Origin: Verrucomicrobiota bacterium
Lineage (GTDB): Bacteria; Verrucomicrobiota; Verrucomicrobiia; Limisphaerales; UBA1096
Assembly (NCBI GenBank): GCA_003972865.1
Contig: QOAX01000308.1
Coordinates: 1 to 14,226, forward strand
Length of the DNA stretch: 14,226 nucleotides
Reading direction: 5' to 3'
The translations under genes and the position numbers were made by a program. Within the stretch, counting starts at the first letter, position 1, and each line of letters opens with the position of its first letter. Shown one piece after another: positions 1-5,821 of this stretch. The notes beneath the pieces were generated by a model. The model worked only from the letters and a program-made list of their open reading frames with translations. It searched no databases and was not told where the DNA came from.

Positions 1-122
1 GTCAGGCTGCCAAGGACACCATCTGGCTCTTCAACGACAATGACGGCGAGAACGGCGAGGCTTACGTGGGCAGCATCGCCATTTATGACCGTAAACTCAC
101 TGCTGATGAGGCAAGAGCCCTT
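1..122 (+). repeat. LamG-coding DNA repeat, left copy (partial)
   Basis: This is the end of a LamG-coding repeat whose partner starts at 709, an offset of 708 bp or 236 codons. The first 62 bases differ from the partner at only one position (base 18). Further on, differences are mostly silent or conservative. Confidence 0.85.
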
Positions 123-1583
123 GGAAGTGCCGGTTCGGTTGGCGTACCCACCGCTCTGCCCGAGCCAAAACCGATTCGGGGTTTATGGAGTTTTGATAAT
201 GGAGACCTGAGTGCCAGCATTGGCAGTTCACTCGAATATTTGGATGGGCCTGATGGAGCCACGGCAGGAGCCACCGAGTTTGGCACCACCGATTCCTTTG
301 GGCTGCCCGGAATACAGGGTGAGTCTGCCTCGGTCATGAAGGTGGGATATGTGGGCGCAAACGCGAATTTTGGCTATCTCATGAAGCACGGAATCGCCCC
401 CAACGGAGGAGGCAACCGGCTCAATCAGTACACCTTAATCTACGACGTCTACTTTACCGGGGGCGGCAATGGCTGGCCCTCGCTGGCCAACCTCGACACC
501 GCGGGTGACGGGGATGTGTTCTGGCGGCGCGGCGACGGCGGCCTTGGCCAGGGCGGAGGCGGATATGAACCGGTGGATGCCAACGTGAAGGTCAACGCCA
601 ATACCTGGCATCGGGTGGTTCTGGCCTTTGATCTGGCCAATGGTCTTTACGAGAAGTACGTGGATGGTGTTTATCATTCCAAGCAGAACAACGGGGGGCT
701 TGATGGACGTCAGGCTGCCAAGGATACCATCTGGCTCTTCAACGACAATGACGGCGAGAACGGCGAGGCCTACGTGGGCAGTGTCGCCGTCTACGACCGC
801 AAACTCAGTGCTGATGAGGCAACAATCCTTGGTTCGGCAAAAGCATCAGGAATTCCTGAGAGCCTTGAATTTGTTCCGGAAGTCCTAGACTTATTCTTTT
901 ACCAATATGCAGAGGGAAGCAGTTACAATAAGCTCCTAGAAATACGTAATCCCACTGATTTAGAGGTAGATTTGTCAAGTTATGCATTTCCCAACCAAAA
1001 CAATGGAGCCGATTCTGCAGAAAGTTTTGATTACTGGAATAGCTTCCCAGAGGGGGCAAAGATAGCTCCGGGGGGGAATTACATAATTGCCCATCCAGAT
1101 GCTGATCCATCAATCGTGGCGGTCGCTGATCATTTCCACAAATATCTCAGCAACGGTGACGATGCCTATGCCTTGGTAAAAGGAACAAAGGAAAGTTATG
1201 AAGTAATTGATGTTATCGGCGACATTGCCGGAGACGATCCGGGAAGCGGTTGGAGTGTTGCAGGAGTATCAAACGCAACCAAGGATCATACATTAATCAG
1301 AAAGGACTTTATTAATCGGGGAAATACCGATTGGGCGGCATCAGCGGGAACAAACCCTGAAGATTCAGAGTGGGTAATCCTGGATAAAGATGTATGGGAC
1401 GGAATCGAAAGTATCCCTACAATATCCGTTACCAGACAAGCAGATGGGGCAATAAGGATTGAGTTCGAGGGCAAACTTCAATCCTCGGCCAACACCACCG
1501 GCCCTTGGAAGGACATTGATGGCAACAGCCCGACGTCGATCACTGCCGACGAGGCACGCCAGTTTTACCGAGCCCGGAATTAA
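1..1583 (+). CDS. Secreted LamG-repeat / lamin-tail-domain protein, 5' end off window
   Basis: The reading frame is open from base 3, so the start lies beyond the left edge; 526 residues are visible. The layout is the end of one LamG/concanavalin-like repeat (visible residues 1-45), a complete second repeat (about 58-290), a lamin-tail domain (about 292-472) and a C-terminal tail (474-526). The lamin-tail domain is recognised by FFYQYAEGSSYNKLLEIRN near its start and DHTLIRKDF ... SAGTNPEDSEW near its end. The tail ends in FYRARN, a short domain I associate with exported Verrucomicrobiota proteins. LamG and lamin-tail domains usually mediate carbohydrate or surface binding, so an extracellular adhesive or polymer-binding role is likely; no catalytic motif is visible. 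The lamin-tail part is much more AT-rich than the LamG part, which suggests a separately acquired domain. The stop overlaps that of the convergent LOG gene. Domain calls are fairly secure, function is not. Confidence 0.85.
   Translation, partial: QAAKDTIWLFNDNDGENGEAYVGSIAIYDRKLTADEARALGSAGSVGVPTALPEPKPIRGLWSFDNGDLSASIGSSLEYLDGPDGATAGATEFGTTDSFGLPGIQGESASVMKVGYVGANANFGYLMKHGIAPNGGGNRLNQYTLIYDVYFTGGGNGWPSLANLDTAGDGDVFWRRGDGGLGQGGGGYEPVDANVKVNANTWHRVVLAFDLANGLYEKYVDGVYHSKQNNGGLDGRQAAKDTIWLFNDNDGENGEAYVGSVAVYDRKLSADEATILGSAKASGIPESLEFVPEVLDLFFYQYAEGSSYNKLLEIRNPTDLEVDLSSYAFPNQNNGADSAESFDYWNSFPEGAKIAPGGNYIIAHPDADPSIVAVADHFHKYLSNGDDAYALVKGTKESYEVIDVIGDIAGDDPGSGWSVAGVSNATKDHTLIRKDFINRGNTDWAASAGTNPEDSEWVILDKDVWDGIESIPTISVTRQADGAIRIEFEGKLQSSANTTGPWKDIDGNSPTSITADEARQFYRARN
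709..830 (+). repeat. LamG-coding DNA repeat, right copy
   Basis: This is the partner of the copy at 1-122 and forms the end of the second LamG domain. The near-identity at DNA level suggests recent duplication or gene conversion within the gene. A short-read assembly could collapse this stretch. Confidence 0.85.
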
Positions 1584-2125
1584 TCCGCCAAGCGATCGAG
1601 CAGCCTCGCCGCATCGGTCTCCATGAAAAACAGGTCGCGATGGTCTGAATGCAGGAAACCGTCGCGTTGCATCGTTGTAAAAATGCGCTCGATGCCGTCG
1701 TAGAAGCCGCCGACGTTGAGCAGCGCAATCGGCTTGTCGTGGTAGTCAAGCTGCCGCCACGTCACCGCCTCGAAGAATTCCTCCATCGTGCCGATGCCAC
1801 CGGGCAGCGCGATGTAGGCGTCGCACAACTCATGCATCTTCTCCTTCCGCTCGTGCATGGTGGCCACCACGTGCAGCTTGGCCAGTCCCTGATGCGCCAA
1901 CTCCCGATCGACAAGTTTCTGCGGAATCACCCCAACCGCCCGGCCACCTTCGGCCAAGACCGCATCGGCCAGGACACCCATCAGGCCGATGTTGCCCGCG
2001 CCGTAAACCAAGCCCAGCCCCCGACTGGCCATCGCCTGGCCAAGCGCACGGGTCGTCTCGGCGTACACGGGGTCATTCCCCGCCGAGGCGCCACAATAAA
2101 CGCAGATGTTTCTGACTGTTCCCAC
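1580..2125 (-). CDS. LOG-family (TIGR00730) nucleoside 5'-monophosphate phosphoribohydrolase
   Basis: A 181-residue cytosolic Rossmann-fold protein of the Lonely-Guy / TIGR00730 family. These enzymes split nucleoside 5'-monophosphates (cytokinin ribotides or AMP) into base and ribose 5-phosphate. It opens with RNICVYCGASAG (nucleotide-binding start), then YGAGNIGLMG, MHERKEKM, and the hallmark PGGIGTMEE that carries the catalytic glutamate, followed by LDYHDKPIALLN. Length fits the family, usually 180-200. I chose the GTG at 2125 because the conserved sequence begins four codons later and there is no closer ATG, although no clear ribosome-binding site precedes it. It starts 20 bp after the sulfatase stop on the same strand, so the two are probably co-transcribed. 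The gap holds a perfect 14-bp palindrome. Its stop overlaps the left-hand gene in TTAA. Whether it acts on cytokinins or purine nucleotides cannot be told. Confidence 0.92.
   Translation of the reverse strand: MGTVRNICVYCGASAGNDPVYAETTRALGQAMASRGLGLVYGAGNIGLMGVLADAVLAEGGRAVGVIPQKLVDRELAHQGLAKLHVVATMHERKEKMHELCDAYIALPGGIGTMEEFFEAVTWRQLDYHDKPIALLNVGGFYDGIERIFTTMQRDGFLHSDHRDLFFMETDAARLLDRLAD
2033..2046. repeat. Iterated palindrome, one mismatch
   Basis: Reads CGCCTGGCCAAGCG, one mismatch from CGCTTGGCCAAGCG, inside the LOG coding sequence. Confidence 0.7.
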
Positions 2126-2127
2126 AC

Positions 2128-2141
2128 CGCTTGGCCAAGCG
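2128..2141. repeat. Perfect palindrome CGCTTGGCCAAGCG
   Basis: A perfect 14-bp palindrome in the 20-bp gap between the sulfatase stop and the LOG start, where a ribosome-binding site would be expected. No T-run follows it on either strand, so it is not an intrinsic terminator. It is one of three exact copies in the window (also 6177 and 7613). Confidence 0.9.
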
Positions 2142-2208
2142 CAGGTTACGGCTTCGCGTTCAGGCCGGTGCGCTTGGCCCAGGTGCTCCAGTCTCCAGCC
2201 AGGCGCTT

Positions 2209-2224
2209 GGCCTGAGCCGGATGA
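2209..2224. repeat. 16-bp sequence shared with 13796-13811
   Basis: CCAGGCGCTTGGCCTG occurs here near the sulfatase 3' end and again in the CehA-like gene at the right edge. In both it encodes QAKRLA on the minus strand. It contains the GCTTGGCC half of the iterated palindrome. The match extends one further base to the left. Confidence 0.75.
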
Positions 2225-3601
2225 GTCGCCGCCAAGTCGGTGGTCTCCGTGCGGTCGGCTTCCAGGTCGAACAGGGACCACTTTTTGTCGAGCTTGTCCC
2301 AGACGACCTTCCACTTGCCCTCGCGCAGCGCACGGTTGCCGGACCACTCCCATGCGATCTGATCGTGACCCTTGCGCGTGCCGCCGCGCAGCACCTCCAC
2401 AAGACTTTTGCCCTCGACCGGAAGGATCTCGTGTCCGTTGTGTTTTTTAGGATAATCGGCACCGGCCAACTCAAGAAATGTCGGCAGGAAATCGATGATG
2501 TGGCCGACCTCTTTAGTGATCGACCCCGTGGGCACGCGCCCCGGCCACCACGCGATGCACGGCGTCGCGACGCCGCCCTCGTGAGCCCAGCTTTTGTAGC
2601 GGCGAAACGGCGCGTTCTGTGCCCAGCCCCACGACGGCCCCACGGCGGCGTAAAACTCCTTCGGCCCGGGGACGATCTTTGGCGAGCGCCCCCCCGGCTC
2701 CTCAGCACAACCACCATTGTCCGAGAGGAACAACACCAGCGTGTTGTCGGCCTCGCCGCTCTTCCGCAACGCCGCCATGAGGCGGCCGATGTTTTGATCC
2801 ATCCGGTCGATCATCGCCGCGTAGACCGCCATCCGCAAATCCTCGTGGTCGTGGTTGGCTGACTTCCAGTCGTACGCACGCGAATCGCGGCCGGAGAGCT
2901 GCCACTTGGGATCAATCAACCCCATTTTGACCATGCGCTCATGTCGCTGCCGACGCATCGTGTCCCAACCCATCTTGAATTTGCCAATGTACTTTTTGAT
3001 GTCCTCAGGCTTGGCGTGCAGCGGGTAATGCGGCGCAGTGTAGCATATATGCAGAAAAAACGGATCGGCCTTTGGGCTTTTTCGAGAATTTCCCGACGCA
3101 CTCGATGGCGTGATCCGTGAAGGCATCCGTCGTGTAGTAGTCGTCCGGAAACTCCGTGAGGTCCCTGTCGTTGTGGCCAAATTTCCGGATGCGCCCGCCC
3201 TTGTACTCGGGGTCGCGCTGTTTTGGGTTGAAGAAATTGCAGCAACCGTCGAGCAGCCCGTAATACTCGTCGAAGCCCCGCCGGTACGGATGGGTCGTCT
3301 CGCCCGAGCCAAGATGCCACTTGCCGCTGAGTGCCGTCTGGTATCCGGCCAGTTTCATCGCCTCGCCCAGTGTGACCATGTTTTGCCGCAGCAACCCGCC
3401 CTTGCCACGGCGCGGATACAGCCCGGTCAGGATCGACGCCCGCGTGGTGGTGCACTTGGCGTTGTTGTAAAACTGGGTGAACCGCATCCCCTCCGCCGCC
3501 AACCGGTCGAGGCTCGGCGTGCTGACCTCGCCACCATAGCACCCAATGTCACTCCAGCCCATGTCGTCGCACATGATCAAAACGATATTCGGCCGCTCCG
3601 C

Positions 3602-3617
3602 CGGCTTGGCCAAGCCG
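3602..3617. repeat. Perfect 16-bp palindrome CGGCTTGGCCAAGCCG
   Basis: A variant of the iterated palindrome with perfect 16-bp symmetry, inside the sulfatase gene just after the signal peptide region (encodes GLAKP). Confidence 0.85.
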
Positions 3618-3691
3618 CCCGGTTGAACCGCACCGACAACCAACGCCAATAAGAGGCACACGGCCGGCACGGTAGAATTGAATATACGCAT

Positions 3692-3796
3692 CGCCGTGAA
3701 CGGTAGTGCGCCTGGCCAAGCGTGGCCAGTTTTTTGTCGTATCACCCCTCCTGCTGGTTGCCATGCGATTGGCCAAGCTTTATTGTCCTGCGCCGC
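3692..3796. promoter_or_regulatory. Divergent intergenic region with two palindrome copies
   Basis: This 105-bp region lies between the divergent sulfatase (-) and thioredoxin-like gene (+), so it should carry both promoters. It holds CGCCTGGCCAAGCG at 3709-3722 (one mismatch from the iterated palindrome), followed directly by a further TGGCCAG, and CGATTGGCCAAGCT at 3766-3779 (two mismatches). I cannot point to convincing -35/-10 boxes. An operator role for the palindromes is possible, but they also occur inside genes. Confidence 0.4.
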
Positions 3797-4576
3797 ATGA
3801 TCAATATGAAGTCTCCGCGCTGTTTTGTTGCAACCGTGATTCTTGTCTTGGCCTGCTCCGCACCTTACCGCGCACAGGCCCAGCCCACATCCCCCAAGGA
3901 ACCCGGCGTACCTTGGCCGGAATGGGAACTGACGGATTTCCAGCCCAAGAGCCCGAGATTCAACGAGACATACGGCCTCAGCCATTTTCGTGGCCGTGTG
4001 ACTCTCGTCGCCCTGCTGGCAACCTGGTGCCCCTATTGCCAGGTTCAACTCGAGAAAATGGAGGAGATGCGAAAGGAGTTCACTGCCAACCGAGTCGAGG
4101 TCAACATCGTCGCCGTCAACATCGCCTCCGGAGCGTCCAGCCAGGACGAGTTCACCTCGCGGTGCAGCTTCCCGCTGTTCCAAGATACCGATCTCGAAAA
4201 CGCATTCGGGCTGCACCAAGGTGGCAAGGACGACTATTACATTTACAATGAACGAGGCGAGTTGTCGGACTTTTTCCCGTTCAGTGGAAACCGCGAATCC
4301 GACCTCGCCTCCCCCGAAGGCTACGCGAACGTCAAGCAGGCCATTCTGGACGCCCCGTTCCAGAGCCGCTTGTCGGTGAACACCGTTGCCGCCGTGAAAA
4401 TCGAGGGCATCGAGGGCCGCACCTATCGAATCGACTTCAGCGAGAATCTTGGTGACAACAAGAAATGGAAGCCGCTGCAGACCGTCACGATCGACGCGGA
4501 TCAGTTTATCTACGTCGACCTCGAGGCCACCCGCTTGCGGAAACAACGCTTCTACCAGGTTCAGGAAGTGCCGTGA
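3797..4576 (+). CDS. Exported TlpA/ResA-like thioredoxin-fold protein with C-terminal FYQ-type domain
   Basis: A 259-residue exported thiol-redox protein. It has a signal peptide (about 1-28: basic MKSPR start, hydrophobic FVATVILVLAC, then AQA). The VLAC only partly fits a lipobox, so a lipoprotein is possible but not favoured. The thioredoxin fold follows at about 45-190, with the active site ATWCPYCQ (C78, C81), then FPLFQDTDLENAFG and DDYYIYNERGEL. Such proteins reduce disulfides or act in cytochrome maturation outside the cytoplasm. The last 70 residues form another domain (VKIEGIEGRTYRIDFSENL ... RFYQVQEVP), resembling the C-terminal domain of the left-edge protein and of many exported Verrucomicrobiota proteins; I infer a sorting or surface role. 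I chose ATG 3797; ATG 3806 (MKSPRCF) is equally plausible, and neither has a strong ribosome-binding site. Its TGA overlaps the relic glpK GTG. Confidence 0.85.
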   Translation: MINMKSPRCFVATVILVLACSAPYRAQAQPTSPKEPGVPWPEWELTDFQPKSPRFNETYGLSHFRGRVTLVALLATWCPYCQVQLEKMEEMRKEFTANRVEVNIVAVNIASGASSQDEFTSRCSFPLFQDTDLENAFGLHQGGKDDYYIYNERGELSDFFPFSGNRESDLASPEGYANVKQAILDAPFQSRLSVNTVAAVKIEGIEGRTYRIDFSENLGDNKKWKPLQTVTIDADQFIYVDLEATRLRKQRFYQVQEVP

Positions 4577-4645
4577 ACCGAACCAAGTCGCACATCCTCG
4601 CGCTGGACTAGGGGACGACCAGTTCGCGGGCGATTGTTTTTGACG

Positions 4646-4659
4646 CACTTGGCCAAGCG
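4646..4659. repeat. Iterated palindrome, one mismatch
   Basis: CACTTGGCCAAGCG, one mismatch from the consensus, inside the glpK remnant. It is read there as LGQA, a different frame from the LAK reading in the sulfatase gene. Confidence 0.75.
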
Positions 4660-4770
4660 GTGGCGGTGGCACAACGGGAGTTCCCGCAAATCTACCCCAA
4701 ACCCGGCTGGGTTGAGCATGACCCCGCGACGATCTGGAAAACCCAGTTGAGTACGGCCAAGCGAGCGCTG

Positions 4771-4784
4771 CGCCTGGCCAAGCT
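4771..4784. repeat. Iterated palindrome, two mismatches, at the glpK deletion junction
   Basis: CGCCTGGCCAAGCT lies exactly where the N-terminal and C-terminal glycerol kinase homology meet. Another partial copy, ACGGCCAAGCG, lies about 20 bp upstream. Confidence 0.65.
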
Positions 4785-5059
4785 CCGTGAACTGCGCGTC
4801 GATGGCGGCGCCAGCGCCAACAACCTGCTGATGCATTTCCAGGGCGACCTGCTGAACGTCCCCGTGATCCGCCCCTCCAACACCGAGACCACCGCCTCGG
4901 GCGCGGCGTACCTCGCCGGACTGGCCACGGGAACCTGGAAGAGCAAAAGTGAGATTGCCAAACAGTGGAAAATCGCCAGGCGATTCAACCCATCCATGAA
5001 ACCAGCCGCTCGCAAAACACTGGTTTTAGGCTGGATTAAGGCCTTGAAACAAGCCACCA

Positions 5060-5127
5060 AACAATATGAATTATATTTTAATTATATTATTGATATGCAA
5101 ACAATCGAGTCATAAAATGTTCCCTGT
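5060..5127 (+). promoter_or_regulatory. AT-rich leader upstream of the LURP-one-related gene
   Basis: After the GC-rich glpK remnant the DNA turns strongly AT-rich (TATATT, TTATTGATAT). This is the likely promoter region for the gene at 5128, though no well-spaced -35/-10 pair could be assigned. Confidence 0.25.
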
Positions 5128-5715
5128 ATGAAATATCCGGTTGAGCTAAACTTCAAAAAAATCGCTCTCGCAAAACAAGCCACGCTGACAGAATCCGACG
5201 GCAATTCGATGGCTTATGCCCGGCAAAAGATCTTAAAGCTGAAAGAGGAACTTGAAGTATTCGAGGACAAAACAAAAGCCAAGCGAATCTGTACCATCAA
5301 AGCCAACAAGGTCTTCGATTTTAGCGCGACATATAACTTTTACACAGAAAACGAGCAAAGCTTCGGTTCCATACAACGCAAGGGCATCCGCTCACTATGG
5401 AAAGCTACCTACCTGCTCAATGATGGCAGCGGCAATCAGTATGCAACGATTCGAGAAGAGAAACCTTTTGCGAAAGTTGTTGACACGCTGCTCGGCGGAC
5501 TCCCTTTCGTTGGCCTGGTTTGCAACTACATTTTCAACCCATCGTACATTGCAACAAGTGAAGATGGAACTGAACTTTTCAGGCTCACCAAAGTTCCGAG
5601 CTTTTGGGGTGCGCTGTTCAAGATCGACAAACTCGCCGAGGTGAGTCCTGACGAAGAAATTCGCTGTATGATGAGTCTTTTGATGATGATTTTTCTCGAA
5701 AAATCCCGAGGGTAA
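5128..5715 (+). CDS. LURP-one-related (tubby C-terminal-like) protein
   Basis: A 195-residue protein of the LURP-one-related family, which has a tubby/scramblase-like beta-barrel around a central helix. There is no signal peptide. Its course fits the family: an opening strand MKYPVELNFKKIALAKQATL, YARQKILKLKEELEVFED, the repeat-like KANKVFDFSATYNF, an RKGIRSLWKATY strand, a hydrophobic stretch LLGGLPFVGLVCNYIFNPSY that would be the buried central helix, and a C-terminal helix MMSLLMMIFLEKSRG. The biochemical role is unknown in bacteria; membrane or phospholipid association is often suggested for the fold. I start at ATG 5128 because the ATG at 5117 runs into a stop after four codons. The gene stands alone, flanked by the glpK remnant and a strong terminator. 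Its base composition is more AT-rich than the neighbours and it lacks the iterated palindrome. Confidence 0.82.
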   Translation: MKYPVELNFKKIALAKQATLTESDGNSMAYARQKILKLKEELEVFEDKTKAKRICTIKANKVFDFSATYNFYTENEQSFGSIQRKGIRSLWKATYLLNDGSGNQYATIREEKPFAKVVDTLLGGLPFVGLVCNYIFNPSYIATSEDGTELFRLTKVPSFWGALFKIDKLAEVSPDEEIRCMMSLLMMIFLEKSRG

Positions 5716-5741
5716 ACAATTCCATTCAACAACACCGAGCG

Positions 5742-5772
5742 GCCGCGAAATGACTTTCGCGGCTTTTCTTTT
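5742..5772 (+). terminator. Intrinsic terminator after the LURP-one-related gene
   Basis: A perfect 9-bp stem GCCGCGAAA/TTTCGCGGC with a TGAC loop is followed by TTTTCTTTT. It lies 27 bp after the stop at 5715. Confidence 0.85.
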
Positions 5773-5821
5773 GGGAACCGGGCTTGCATCCAAATGAAAG
5801 TGGTATGACGCTCGCGGACCA

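Larger units (their letters stand above)
2146..3691 (-). pseudogene. Secreted formylglycine-dependent sulfatase, frameshifted
   Basis: This is a type I sulfatase split over two frames. The N-terminal part, read from the ATG at 3691, has a signal peptide (about 1-28), the metal site PNIVLIMCDDMGWSD (residues 34-48), the formylglycine motif C80-T-T-T-R84, and SGKWHLG. The remainder, one frame over, has FFLHICYTAPHYPLH, LVLFLSDNGG, a substrate-side region and a normal C-terminus. The frame switches near 3067-3085. The N-terminal frame reads KFSKKPKG then loses homology, while the other frame gives ADPFFLHICYTAPH. Dropping one base in that stretch restores a 514-residue protein of normal sulfatase length. 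Everything else looks intact, so this is either a very recent mutation or a one-base sequencing error; short A/T runs lie nearby. The substrate would be a sulfated polysaccharide or ester acted on in the periplasm. Class is certain, substrate unknown. Confidence 0.88.
4573..5115 (+). pseudogene. glpK: Decayed glycerol kinase (amber codon plus large internal deletion)
   Basis: These are remnants of an FGGY-family glycerol kinase, which makes glycerol 3-phosphate from glycerol and ATP. From GTG 4573, which overlaps the preceding TGA, the frame reads MNRTKSHILALD, then TAG at 4609-4611 where glycerol kinases have glutamine (D-Q-G-T-T-S). It continues GTTSSRAIVFDA ... QREFPQIYPKPGWVEHDP, typical of residues 10-60 of the enzyme. 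After about 68 codons it jumps in frame to the C-terminal LRVDGGASANNLLM ... ETTASGAAYLAGLATG ... GWIKALK. About 330 residues are missing compared with the usual ~500, including most of the catalytic core, so no active kinase can be made. A degenerate iterated palindrome, CGCCTGGCCAAGCT (4771-4784), sits at the junction. The last 15 or so codons run into AT-rich DNA and may not be original. Identity is secure. Confidence 0.93.

Noticed and set aside
2128..2141. Palindrome as a transcription terminator between sulfatase and LOG genes
   Set aside because: No T-run on either side, and the same sequence occurs inside genes.
2126..2353. N-terminal extension of the LOG frame into the sulfatase gene
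   Set aside because: LOG proteins begin at RNICVYCGA; the extension is sulfatase coding DNA read out of frame.
2131..2862. Plus-strand open frame of 243 codons opposite the sulfatase
   Set aside because: Arginine- and proline-rich shadow of a GC-rich gene, with no recognisable domain.
3067..3085. Programmed +1 frameshift in the sulfatase
   Set aside because: No stop codon or known slippery context at the shift point, and sulfatases are not known to use one; mutation or sequencing error is simpler.
4609..4611. TAG read as an amino acid (recoding) in glpK
   Set aside because: The same gene lacks about 330 residues of catalytic core, so plain decay explains it.
3005..4672. Long minus-strand open frame of 555 codons spanning the thioredoxin-like gene and the sulfatase N-terminus
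   Set aside because: Only the part from ATG 3691 is sulfatase. The upstream part is antisense to the thioredoxin-like gene and the glpK remnant, both of which have clear homology.
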